Source: an uncultured Paraprevotella sp. (GTDB lineage Bacteria > Bacteroidota > Bacteroidia > Bacteroidales > Bacteroidaceae). From it: 64,000 nucleotides of DNA. Numbering within the stretch: the stretch's first letter is position 1; every line of letters starts with the position of its first letter. Shown here piece after piece: positions 1 to 7,444 of this stretch. The notes under the pieces are model-generated. The model saw only the letters and a list, made by a program, of their open reading frames with translations, was not told the DNA's origin and ran no database searches. The DNA is taken from assembly GCA_944321345.1 (NCBI GenBank), contig CALUKY010000003.1, positions 1-64,000 of the forward strand, given 5' to 3'. The position numbers were made by a program, and so were the translations under genes.

Positions 1-66
1 GGTATGATTCAAAAAATTTGCGAGATTCTGTCTGTGAACAATATCTCGCAAAAATGGGCTTTTTAA
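1..66 (+). CDS. Possible 3' end of a gene entering from the left
   Basis: Frame 1 is open from the first base of the window to a TAA at 64-66, giving 21 codons that end in QKWAF. It could be the tail of a gene that starts outside the window, or a chance open frame. It is too short to identify. The promoter-like box just after it (81-88) fits a gene ending here and a new unit starting. Confidence 0.25.
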   Translation, partial: GMIQKICEILSVNNISQKWAF

Positions 67-80
67 GGGACGACTAAGTA

Positions 81-88
81 TACTTTTG
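81..88 (+). promoter_or_regulatory. Promoter -7 box, TACTTTTG
   Basis: A full match to the Bacteroidota -7 consensus TAnnTTTG. It would give a leader of about 115 bases before the ATG at 209. No clear -33 TTTG is seen at the right distance, so confidence is moderate. Confidence 0.45.
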
Positions 89-208
89 TGAAAAAAGTTC
101 CGTGGTTTTTCTTTTGCTAAAAAATGAATCTCTATTTTTGAGTGAGCAAGAAAGTAAGAACTTCATGTTCAGCTGTAATTTTATCGATTACTTTAAAGTG
201 TTTGAGTC

Positions 209-1579
209 ATGAAAAAAGAAAGACAAATCTTAAGATGGATGCAGGTACTGTTTTTATTAATGGTTGCCAGTTCTGTTCAGGCATTCGGCCAATTGTGGAA
301 AAAGCACATCTTTTCTTTCCAAAATTCCCCGGATTCCGTAACTTGTGTTTATAAAGCGGAGTCAAATGAACTGATCATATCCGGTTTTGATGCGGATGGT
401 AAGGGTACGTTCTATTTCTTGGGTGGTGATCCGCTGTCGCTCACCTGTTATCAGCAGGACAAGCTGGTGTATCGGCGTCCTTTGGGTATCCGTTTCTCCG
501 GTATGGTAAGTTTTCGTCTGATTAATGATTCCCTTTATCTGATTCATCGTGAGGATCACGCCCTGTATCGGATGCATCGTGACAATAAGGGAGCGATTGA
601 CCGTATTCCATTGAAAGCCGCCCCTTTTGAAAGATGTTTTATTGGCTCCAAACAATCCTTTACGCTGTCTTATTTAAAGAACAGTACAACCAGTGTGGAC
701 CAGGTTTACGATTTTCATCAGAATCTGCTACGGGAATATTCTTATCCCACGGGAAAAAGTACACAGTATGATCCCGACTATCAGAATGTTCCGGAATCCT
801 GTTTGAACTTTTATGGACGTTATCAGGGAAACCGCCTTTTCCTTACCGATTATGCTACGGTAGCTCTGATAGATGATTCCGGTAAAACAGTTCGGAAGAC
901 CGGCCTTGCCTATGAAGACTTTGGTTGGTATGTACTTGACCGCAGGAGTGATACGATAGAGAACTGGGGACCTACAGCAGAAATTCAGGTTCTTAGAAAC
1001 GGTCATTTTTATATGCCCGCCTTCAATGCGAAAAAGGAACTGGTTGTTTGGGACCTCGATGTGGAGCAACTGTATCGTTCACCGGATGTGGCAGACGAGT
1101 TTAAAGTTTCCAAACCCGATTCCATTGTTTATTATCATTATGCCTATGAAGAGCCGGTTCGCCAGCCGGATGAAGATGAGTTCATAGCTTTGCGCTATTA
1201 TCCAAAGTCTGTTGATCTTGTTTTCTGGGGAACAACGGATGAGTTTGATGAGGCCCGTGAGGGATATTTGCCGGGCTTCTTTGTCCTGAATCATAAGAAT
1301 CTCACGCAGAAGGAAGATACGTTGTCTTGTACTCTTTCTATAAAAAATGAACTTGTTTTTGAGAAGCCGGTTCCTGTTTCCTATGCCTCAAGCAACATTG
1401 TTGTGGGAATACCTCTGTCTGTCAATGCTAATTCTTTTGCTACATTTTTTGAGGACAAGAAATTCCAACTGTTGAAAGAAGATTCGGCATTGTATCTGAT
1501 TGATCTGGCAAAAGATTCCAGGAAACGCTTTGTCCGCACTCCTTTTTCGGAGATCAATAAATTAAAACGGAATCGGTAG
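209..1579 (+). CDS. Secreted hypothetical protein, 456 aa
   Basis: I do not recognise the family. The protein starts with a basic stretch and hydrophobic core ending near residue 28 (VQAFGQ), a probable Sec signal peptide without a lipobox cysteine, so it is likely periplasmic or surface-exposed. The rest is rich in Tyr, Asp and Phe with alternating hydrophobic strands (for example YKAESNELIISGFDADGKG near residues 48-66). This resembles the 6-bladed beta-propeller proteins common in Bacteroidales, but no diagnostic repeat is visible. It lies 60 bases upstream of a second unknown secreted gene on the same strand and may be cotranscribed with it. The ATG at 209 is chosen because it directly precedes the signal peptide. 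Confidence 0.8.
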   Translation: MKKERQILRWMQVLFLLMVASSVQAFGQLWKKHIFSFQNSPDSVTCVYKAESNELIISGFDADGKGTFYFLGGDPLSLTCYQQDKLVYRRPLGIRFSGMVSFRLINDSLYLIHREDHALYRMHRDNKGAIDRIPLKAAPFERCFIGSKQSFTLSYLKNSTTSVDQVYDFHQNLLREYSYPTGKSTQYDPDYQNVPESCLNFYGRYQGNRLFLTDYATVALIDDSGKTVRKTGLAYEDFGWYVLDRRSDTIENWGPTAEIQVLRNGHFYMPAFNAKKELVVWDLDVEQLYRSPDVADEFKVSKPDSIVYYHYAYEEPVRQPDEDEFIALRYYPKSVDLVFWGTTDEFDEAREGYLPGFFVLNHKNLTQKEDTLSCTLSIKNELVFEKPVPVSYASSNIVVGIPLSVNANSFATFFEDKKFQLLKEDSALYLIDLAKDSRKRFVRTPFSEINKLKRNR

Positions 1580-1639
1580 TTCGTCCTGTACGGGAAATGC
1601 GTGTAGTATAGAATTCTAATCATTAAAAGAGGACGGTTT

Positions 1640-2668
1640 ATGAAGAATTATTTGAAAACTTTGTTGGGAACCAGCCTTCTGTTGATTCCTACAGTATCTC
1701 TCTTTGCGCAGAGGTACGTTGACAGTCCGTTAGGAAGTGAGGGATTTCCGGACTATCAGTCCGATTATGAGTATCTGACACGTTATAGCTATAAATACAA
1801 GCATGATACGGATGGTATCAAACGCCTTTTTCAGATAGACACGGTTTCATGGGATGAGATGCGTGAATATTATGACCGTTATGCGAATGCGGTTCCCCCG
1901 GCCAATGTCTATGCGGGAAAGGATTCTGTAGGAGGTGTCTGGAATATGCTTATGGTGCGTTCTCCTTTGGCTGACGCTCCGGTCAAGGAGGCCCGTTCCG
2001 GTAGGGGAGTCTGGATGTTTCCACCTTTAAAGTTGCGGGGTATTCAGGGAGATAAGTCTGCTGTGGCGGCTTTTGACCGTTTGGTCAAAAAATATCCCTT
2101 GAAGACCGACGGTAAAAATAAAGACGCCTCCTTTGCTGCTGTGGCTCCGGAATGGTTTGACGGGCCTTTGATTCTTTTGGATGATCCGGCATATTATATG
2201 GGTTTTATCGTTTCCGGTACTCCGTGGTTTTTCTATTATGATGAAGGGCGTCTGGTGTATAGTACTTATATGGAAGGTGCTCCGGATTATTATTCTTCCC
2301 GGGTATTGGGACTTGACGGTAGCTGGGCTGACAGAATAACCAAGGCCATGTATCTGTTCTCATTGGATGCCAGCAGAGAGATTCCTCCTGCTACCAGTGA
2401 GGAGCCGATCGAGTTCACCTGGTTGCTTACCATAGACTCGAAAGGCAAACAGGATGCCCAGTTGCTGGCTCCCAAGACTCCCGATGAAGCTACCCAGTGG
2501 GCTTTTAAACGCTTGCGCGGTTTTGTTCGGGATCTTCGTCGTGGAATTTTCCATGGCCTGTATACTTCTGACGGGCGTATCCTGCCCGGACGTTATATTC
2601 AGGCTCGGTATGACAAGCGCGGATGGCTGTTCCGGGATCTGATAACACTGCCAAAAGGCAAACGATAA
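1640..2668 (+). CDS. Secreted hypothetical protein, 342 aa
   Basis: Unrecognised family. Residues 1-23 form a typical signal peptide ending SLFAQ, with no lipobox. The start is preceded by a purine-rich stretch, aagagga. The middle (residues about 95-130) holds an RSPLADAPVKEARSGRG segment. The C-terminal third begins with an EFTWLLTIDSKGKQ strand and a helix containing WAFKRLRGFVRDLRRGI, which faintly recalls the TonB C-terminal fold, but I would not call it that. It follows the other unknown secreted gene by 60 bases and faces rplS across a shared terminator. The pair may act together in the envelope; that is inference from position only. Confidence 0.8.
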   Translation: MKNYLKTLLGTSLLLIPTVSLFAQRYVDSPLGSEGFPDYQSDYEYLTRYSYKYKHDTDGIKRLFQIDTVSWDEMREYYDRYANAVPPANVYAGKDSVGGVWNMLMVRSPLADAPVKEARSGRGVWMFPPLKLRGIQGDKSAVAAFDRLVKKYPLKTDGKNKDASFAAVAPEWFDGPLILLDDPAYYMGFIVSGTPWFFYYDEGRLVYSTYMEGAPDYYSSRVLGLDGSWADRITKAMYLFSLDASREIPPATSEEPIEFTWLLTIDSKGKQDAQLLAPKTPDEATQWAFKRLRGFVRDLRRGIFHGLYTSDGRILPGRYIQARYDKRGWLFRDLITLPKGKR

Positions 2669-2672
2669 TATC

Positions 2673-2708
2673 ATAAAAGGGACATTCCGATTGGAATGTC
2701 CCTTTTAT
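2673..2708. terminator. Bidirectional intrinsic terminator
   Basis: A perfect 16-base-pair hairpin with a 4-base loop (GATT), flanked by A-runs on one side and T-runs on the other. It lies between the convergent gene ending at 2668 and rplS ending at 2731, so it can serve both. Confidence 0.9.
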
Positions 2709-2730
2709 GTTGTTTCATTTTTTGCAGTTT

Positions 2731-3102
2731 TTACTCTGCGCTTGCAGCAGCGATAGTACGCTTTTCAGCGATACGAGCCTTCTTACCGGTCAGGTTACGC
2801 AGGTAGTACAACTTAGCGCGACGTACCTTACCTACCTTGTTTACAGTGATGCTGTCAATGTTCGGGCTTTCGATTGGGAAGATACGCTCTACACCAACGG
2901 TTCCAGACATCTTGCGAACTGTGAAACGCTTCTTGTTCTGATGACCAGCAATCTTGATAACAACACCGCGATACAACTGGATACGCTCTTTGTTACCCTC
3001 GACGATCTTGTATGCTACAGTGATCGTATCACCAGCCTTGAATTTTGGGAACTCTTTGCCTGTAGCAAATGCTTCTTCTGCAATTTTAATTAAATCTGCC
3101 AT
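2731..3102 (-). CDS. rplS: 50S ribosomal protein L19
   Basis: At 123 aa it is the usual length for bacterial L19, which sits at the 30S-50S interface of the ribosome. The sequence carries the family core: [20 protein letters not shown] (residues about 21-40), the YRGVVIKI strand, [20 protein letters not shown] (about 59-79) and the basic [16 protein letters not shown] tail. The C-terminal extension ending in AAASAE is a mild lineage variation. The gene is monocistronic, with its own weak promoter box near 3192 and a terminator at 2673-2708. There is no trmD or rpsP beside it, unlike in Proteobacteria. Confidence 0.97.
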   Translation of the reverse strand: MADLIKIAEEAFATGKEFPKFKAGDTITVAYKIVEGNKERIQLYRGVVIKIAGHQNKKRFTVRKMSGTVGVERIFPIESPNIDSITVNKVGKVRRAKLYYLRNLTGKKARIAEKRTIAAASAE

Positions 3103-3191
3103 TTTTCTTTTATTAATAAAATTGTTTGTCGTCCCGGTGCAACATAACAGGGAACTCTACATCCTGCCAGCGATTGCACGGAAAGCGGTTG

Positions 3192-3199
3192 CAAAGTAA
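3192..3199 (-). promoter_or_regulatory. Probable rplS promoter -7 box
   Basis: The minus strand reads TTACTTTG, one base short of the TAnnTTTG spacing. It lies about 90 bases upstream of the rplS start in otherwise non-coding DNA. It is a near match only. Confidence 0.35.
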
Positions 3200-3272
3200 C
3201 TAATATTCTGTAACATATGCAATAATTTGTGCTCTTTTTTTATCCGGAGGAGTTTACTTCGCCGTAAATTTG

Positions 3273-3280
3273 TACTTTTG
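3273..3280 (+). promoter_or_regulatory. Promoter -7 box for the split 5'-nucleotidase operon
   Basis: TACTTTTG is an exact match to TAnnTTTG, 29 bases before the ATG at 3310, a normal leader length for this phylum. Confidence 0.7.
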
Positions 3281-3309
3281 CAGGGATAACTATAAGCAGA
3301 TTTTGTTTT

Positions 3310-4083
3310 ATGAACCAATTAAGGACATTTCTTTTACTGGCTTTGTGCTCTGCTCCGTTGTGGGTTTCGGCACAAAACTTTGAGGTAAAAAGCATTCGCG
3401 GAGAGCGTTATGAGATCACTTCGGCGCTCGACGCGTCTATCCCGCAGGGAGCCCGGGATTTTCTGGCTCCGTATAAACAGAAGGTCGATTCCATGATGTG
3501 CCCGGTGCTGGGCGAGAGTGCTTCCTATATGCGTTCTTTCCGTCCGGAAAGCCCGTTGTCGAACCTGATTGCCGATATTCTCCGGGTGGAAGCGGTCAAT
3601 GTAACCGGCAAACCGGTGGACCTGGCTGTGTGCAACATCGGGGGCATCCGCAGCGCTTTGCCACAGGGACCGGTAACGGTGGGCGACATTCTGGAGATCG
3701 CTCCCTTTGAGAATATGTATTGCGTGGTGACGCTCTCGGGCGAACATCTGCTGGAACTTTTCAGCCAGATTGCTGCCGTAAAAGGTGAGGGAGTCAGCGG
3801 AATAAAGTTGAAAATCAGCAACGAAGGCAAGCTGCTTCAGGCAACAGTGGCCGGAAAACCGGTGGATCCGAAGCGTGATTACCGCATAGCCACACTGGAC
3901 TATCTGTCGGAGGGTAACGATAAGATGTATGCTTTCAAGAAGGCCAGTTGTGTGGAAACCACTACATTGCCCGTTCGTGAGGTGTTGATGTCGTATATTA
4001 AGGAACAGGACCGCAAAGGTCTGAAAGTAGATGCTAAAATTGAGGGCCGTATAACGGTGGAAGGATATGAAAATAAGAACTAA
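3310..4083 (+). CDS. 5'-nucleotidase C-terminal domain protein (stand-alone)
   Basis: A 257-residue exported protein: signal peptide 1-21 (ending VSAQ), then a domain matching the substrate-specificity half of 5'-nucleotidase/UshA enzymes. Hallmarks are the RPESPLSNLIADILR segment (about 78-92), the NIGGIRSALPQGPVTVGDI motif (about 108-127) and the PFENMYCVVTLSGEHLLEL segment. In ordinary enzymes this domain binds the nucleotide base and follows the metal-binding domain on one chain. Here the metallophosphatase is the next gene, overlapping this one by 17 bases, so the two probably form one periplasmic nucleotidase complex. That is inference; the domain identity is clear. Confidence 0.88.
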   Translation: MNQLRTFLLLALCSAPLWVSAQNFEVKSIRGERYEITSALDASIPQGARDFLAPYKQKVDSMMCPVLGESASYMRSFRPESPLSNLIADILRVEAVNVTGKPVDLAVCNIGGIRSALPQGPVTVGDILEIAPFENMYCVVTLSGEHLLELFSQIAAVKGEGVSGIKLKISNEGKLLQATVAGKPVDPKRDYRIATLDYLSEGNDKMYAFKKASCVETTTLPVREVLMSYIKEQDRKGLKVDAKIEGRITVEGYENKN

Positions 4084-4942
4084 TATTTCTCTTTGGGTTG
4101 TTTTCTTCTGTCTGGCTTTGGTACAGCAGACCGGAGCACAGGGATCACAGGACACACTAATCACCCTGACCGTGTTGCATACCAACGATACGCACAGTTG
4201 TGTGATGCCGATCAATAAGAATTTTGCCGATACAGCCTTGGCCGACAAGGGCGGTTACTTACGCCGCGAGGCTTTTGTGGAGCAGATGCGCCGTAAGGAT
4301 TCGGACCTGCTGCTGTTTGATTCCGGAGATTTTTCTCAGGGCTCGGCTTATTATAATCTGTTTCACGGAGAGGTGGAAGTAGGCCTGATGAACCGTATGC
4401 ATTACGATGCTGCAACCATCGGTAACCATGAGTTTGATTTCGGACTGGAGAATATGAAGCGTATCTTTGAGATGGCGCAGTTCCCGATTGTATGTGCCAA
4501 TTACGATTTCAGCAAAACCATTCTGAAAGATGTGGTCAAGCCCTATACGATTCTGAACCGAAAGGGCATGAAGATCGGCGTTTTCGGCATCAGTCCGCAA
4601 CTGGAAGGGCTGGTGGCCAAAAGTTCATACGGTGATGTGGTGTATCAGGACCCCGTGAAGGTGGCCAATGAAGTGGCTTCTTATCTGAAATTGCAGGAGC
4701 GCTGCGACTTGGTGATCTGTCTGTCGCATTTGGGATGGGGCATCAACAAGGTGAACGATGAGGTGCTCATCAACAACACCCGCTATATTGACGTGGTGCT
4801 GGGCGGACATTCGCACACCTATTTCACCACACCGTTGCAGGTGCCTAATGCCGACGGACAACCCGTTATCTGCAACCAGATGGGCAAGAGCGGCCGTTTT
4901 GTAGGCTGTCTGCAAGTGGATATGCAGCCTGTCCGGAAATAA
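4067..4942 (+). CDS. 5'-nucleotidase metallophosphatase domain protein
   Basis: A 291-residue calcineurin-like phosphoesterase with signal peptide 1-25. All dimetal motifs are visible: the D-x-H pair in LHTNDTHS (D41, H43), DSGDFSQGS (about 80-88), GNHEFDFG (about 117-124), SHLGWG, and GGHSHT (about 246-251). It stops just after the GGHSHT region, where a full 5'-nucleotidase would continue into the C-terminal domain. That domain is the preceding gene, so the order is reversed from the usual fused protein. The ATG lies inside the end of that gene, which suggests translational coupling. Predicted role: periplasmic removal of phosphate from nucleotides. The stop is 2 bases from the convergent porT-like stop. 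Confidence 0.9.
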   Translation: MKIRTNISLWVVFFCLALVQQTGAQGSQDTLITLTVLHTNDTHSCVMPINKNFADTALADKGGYLRREAFVEQMRRKDSDLLLFDSGDFSQGSAYYNLFHGEVEVGLMNRMHYDAATIGNHEFDFGLENMKRIFEMAQFPIVCANYDFSKTILKDVVKPYTILNRKGMKIGVFGISPQLEGLVAKSSYGDVVYQDPVKVANEVASYLKLQERCDLVICLSHLGWGINKVNDEVLINNTRYIDVVLGGHSHTYFTTPLQVPNADGQPVICNQMGKSGRFVGCLQVDMQPVRK

Positions 4943-4944
4943 GA

Positions 4945-5652
4945 TTATTCAAAATAAAGGGTCAGGACGATCATCTTCGATGAGGCGCTTTCCAGACCGG
5001 AAGTATATTTCAGCAACGACTTGTTCGTCAGGTCGTTGCGTTTTTTTTGCAGAATATCTACCAGACCGAAGCAGAATTTCAGTTCCGGAATGAGTTTGAA
5101 GAAGGGCAGATAAAAGTCACAACCCATTCCGAATTCCACATAACAGTCAAAAGGCTTTACCAGCAGGGCACGGTTTTTCTTTACCGTGAGGTCCACTGTC
5201 GGGCTGATACCGGCCAGGAAATAAGGGCGGTAGTTGTTGAAGCGTGGTGGGGTGAACTTTACATCAATAGGAACAGAGATATAGATAGATTTGAGCACCT
5301 GGCTGGAGTCACGTCCCGAAATCTGTTCGTGAAACGTAACGCGTTTTTGTCCGAAGTGCAGGGTGGGAGTGGTGCGCAGGGCCAGATAAGTGTTGAGACG
5401 TGCCTCACCCAGCACACCGACACTGAATCCCGGGCTGTATGTATCCACATCGGCATACCACTGCTCGCCGCTGGCCTGATCGATGGCACCGGTATTTTTC
5501 AATTCCATGTCCTGCATATGAAATCCCAGCAGGAAGCCGTAGTGAAAGCGGCGCTGGTCCAGATAAGGACGGTTCTGTATCTTGCGAGTCTGTGCCTGGC
5601 TGCAAAGGGCGGTCAGCAGCAGGCATAAAGTCAATAGAATTTTCTTCATCAT
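4945..5652 (-). CDS. PorT-like outer-membrane beta-barrel protein
   Basis: About 235 residues from the preferred start (MMKKILL). The open frame extends 8 codons further to 5676, but those residues do not look like a signal peptide. After a signal peptide ending CSQAQ comes the PorT/SprT-type segment NRPYLDQRRFHYGFLLGFH, then alternating strands with turns such as RFNNYRPYFLAGISPTVDL and FGMGCDFYLPFFKLIPELKF, and a C-terminal aromatic residue (LTLYFE). PorT proteins support assembly of the type IX secretion machinery in the outer membrane, but Bacteroidales also carry PorT-family barrels of other roles. No other secretion core genes are in this window, so the T9SS role is plausible only. Confidence 0.78.
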   Translation of the reverse strand: MMKKILLTLCLLLTALCSQAQTRKIQNRPYLDQRRFHYGFLLGFHMQDMELKNTGAIDQASGEQWYADVDTYSPGFSVGVLGEARLNTYLALRTTPTLHFGQKRVTFHEQISGRDSSQVLKSIYISVPIDVKFTPPRFNNYRPYFLAGISPTVDLTVKKNRALLVKPFDCYVEFGMGCDFYLPFFKLIPELKFCFGLVDILQKKRNDLTNKSLLKYTSGLESASSKMIVLTLYFE

Positions 5653-5776
5653 TCCCAAATATCTTTCTTCATACAAAATAACGACGAGAAAATCACAATA
5701 TTTCCGTTTTAATATATATTAACTATACCCGATGAAAAAATCATGGTTATTGATTAGGAGTTTCTGAAAAATGATG

Positions 5777-5784
5777 TACTTTTG
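5777..5784 (+). promoter_or_regulatory. Promoter -7 box for the ferredoxin gene
   Basis: TACTTTTG matches TAnnTTTG exactly and lies 40 bases before the ATG at 5825. Confidence 0.7.
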
Positions 5785-5824
5785 CATCGAACAAAATGAA
5801 CTAATAACTAAAATTATTGATAAA

Positions 5825-5989
5825 ATGGCTTACGTAATTGGTAATGATTGTATTGCATGCGGTACTTGCATTGACGAGTGTCCAGTAGGTGCAATTTCTG
5901 AGGGTGATATCTATTCAATCGACGCTGACGCTTGCACTGAGTGCGGTACTTGCGCTGATGTTTGTCCTTCAGGTGCAATTTCTCTGTAA
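5825..5989 (+). CDS. 2[4Fe-4S] ferredoxin, 54 aa
   Basis: A clostridial-type small ferredoxin with two C-x2-C-x2-C-x3-C-P clusters: CIACGTCIDECP (residues about 9-20) and CTECGTCADVCP (about 38-49). The two halves are clearly related in sequence. It carries low-potential electrons in the cytoplasm, for example for pyruvate:ferredoxin oxidoreductase, in an anaerobe. The frame is open 18 codons upstream, but ATG 5825 gives the standard MAYVI start, and the promoter box falls inside the longer version. It has its own promoter and terminator. Codon use looks like that of a highly expressed gene. Confidence 0.96.
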   Translation: MAYVIGNDCIACGTCIDECPVGAISEGDIYSIDADACTECGTCADVCPSGAISL

Positions 5990-6014
5990 TTTGCAATACA
6001 GAATCACGGATTTA

Positions 6015-6040
6015 AAAGGCTGCTCTTCGGAGTGGCCTTT
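6015..6040 (+). terminator. Intrinsic terminator after the ferredoxin
   Basis: An 11-base-pair stem with two G-U pairs closed by a UUCG tetraloop (loop at 6026-6029), followed by a T-rich stretch, 26 bases after the ferredoxin stop. Confidence 0.9.
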
Positions 6041-6189
6041 CTTTGTTTTATCGTGCTTAAAATCTTGGTGAAAATCATCGGGGTGGCTTTTCTGAATGAT
6101 AGAAATGATTTTGAAAAAACATGCTGATGACCTGATGCGATGAGATGAATGAAATCTTATATTAAAATAATACCTAACGAAAAACTCTT

Positions 6190-7329
6190 ATGAAAAAAAT
6201 CTCTTCTTCTGCCTTTGCGGACAGTAAACCCCATTATGCTTTGCTGGATGGTCTGCGAGGTGTGGCGGCTCTGATTGTAATCTGGTATCATGTATTCGAG
6301 GCTTTTGCCACCAGTCCTGTGGACCAGAGTGTGAATCATGGCTTTCTGGCTGTAGACTTCTTCTTTATACTTTCCGGTTTTGTAATCGGCTATGCCTATG
6401 ACGACCGTTGGGGAAGCCGGATGACGCTGAAGGACTTTTTCAAGCGCCGTCTGATCCGTCTGCACCCTATGGTGATGTTGGCCTGCGTGCTGGGTGTCAT
6501 TTCCTTCTGTATCCAGGGGTGTGAGAAATGGGATGGCACACAGGTAGCTTTCTCCTGTGTAATGCTGGCAGCGCTGATGCAGATGCTGATGCTGCCTTTA
6601 TGGCCGGGAGCTGCTGCCGAAGTCCGTGGGGCGGGCGAGATGTATCCGCTGAACGGTCCTTCATGGTCATTGTTCTTTGAATATATCGGCAACATACTCT
6701 ATGCCCTGTGGCTGCGTCGCCTGTCTACCCGGGCATTGGCCTGTTTCGTGACGCTGACCGGAGCCGGTCTGGCCGCCTTTGCTTTGGGAAATTTGTCGGG
6801 TTTCGGCAATTTAGGCGTGGGCTGGACTTTTGCCGGAGATAACTTCCTGGGCGGTATGTTGCGCATGACCTTTTCCTTTTCTGCGGGTCTGCTGATGTCG
6901 CGTGTGTTCCGTCCGCGGGCTGTGCGTGGCGCTTTCTGGATCTGTTCGTTGGTCTTGGTTGTGCTGTTGGCTCTGCCTTATATGGGCGACGGCAGTCAGC
7001 CTTGGATGAACGCACTTTATGAAGTGATGTGCGTGGTGGTTGTCTTCCCGCTGTTGGTCTGGCTGGCGGCTTCCGGCCGTACTTCAGACGCGCGTTCTAC
7101 AGCTATCTGTAAGTTCCTTGGTGATATTTCCTATCCGCTGTATATCATTCACTATCCTTCCATTTATCTGCTGTTTATGGCATCACGGAAGTACGGGATG
7201 ACTTTTGCGGATGCCTGGCCTTATGCCCTGCTGTTGTTTGCGGGCAATATTCTGTTGGCCTGGCTGCTGCTGAAGGTGTATGATGAACCGGTGCGGCGAT
7301 GGCTCTCCCGGGTATGGATGAAAAAATAG
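6190..7329 (+). CDS. Acyltransferase 3 family membrane protein (OafA/YrhL-like)
   Basis: A 379-residue polytopic protein with about ten hydrophobic segments. The N-terminal family signature LLDGLRGVAALIVIWYHVFE (about 18-37) holds the conserved Arg and His thought to be catalytic. It is followed by FFILSGFVIGYAYDDRW (about 58-74), a KRRLIRLHPM segment after the second helix, and GPSWSLFFEYIGN further on. Such enzymes move acetyl or other acyl groups onto sugars of surface polysaccharides or other envelope molecules. No glycosyltransferase neighbours exist here to suggest the acceptor. The gene stands alone between the ferredoxin and a convergent operon. There is no clear -7 box in the 150 bases upstream. 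Confidence 0.88.
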   Translation: MKKISSSAFADSKPHYALLDGLRGVAALIVIWYHVFEAFATSPVDQSVNHGFLAVDFFFILSGFVIGYAYDDRWGSRMTLKDFFKRRLIRLHPMVMLACVLGVISFCIQGCEKWDGTQVAFSCVMLAALMQMLMLPLWPGAAAEVRGAGEMYPLNGPSWSLFFEYIGNILYALWLRRLSTRALACFVTLTGAGLAAFALGNLSGFGNLGVGWTFAGDNFLGGMLRMTFSFSAGLLMSRVFRPRAVRGAFWICSLVLVVLLALPYMGDGSQPWMNALYEVMCVVVVFPLLVWLAASGRTSDARSTAICKFLGDISYPLYIIHYPSIYLLFMASRKYGMTFADAWPYALLLFAGNILLAWLLLKVYDEPVRRWLSRVWMKK

Positions 7330-7352
7330 TTCCTGAATATAGATAAAAAGAA

Positions 7353-7403
7353 TCTCCCCTTTATTCCGGTGTTCTGTATGGAAAGTCCGGAATAAAGGGG
7401 AGA
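7353..7403. terminator. Bidirectional terminator between the acyltransferase and the SusCD operon
   Basis: Arms at 7353-7369 and 7387-7403 are perfectly complementary over 17 bases (TCTCCCCTTTATTCCGG and its complement). An outer TTCCTGA/TCAGGAA pair could extend the structure. It separates two convergent genes. Confidence 0.9.
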
Positions 7404-7444
7404 ACTATTTTCAGGAATCCTGTTTTAAAGGATTTGAGTCTTTG

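Noticed and set aside
3334-4248. 304-codon open frame on the minus strand opposite the 5'-nucleotidase genes
   Set aside because: It lies entirely opposite two genes with clear motifs and signal peptides, and its translation (Cys, His, Arg-rich) resembles no protein.
5047-5628. 193-codon plus-strand frame opposite the PorT-like gene
   Set aside because: The minus strand encodes a recognisable barrel with a signal peptide; this is its antisense shadow.
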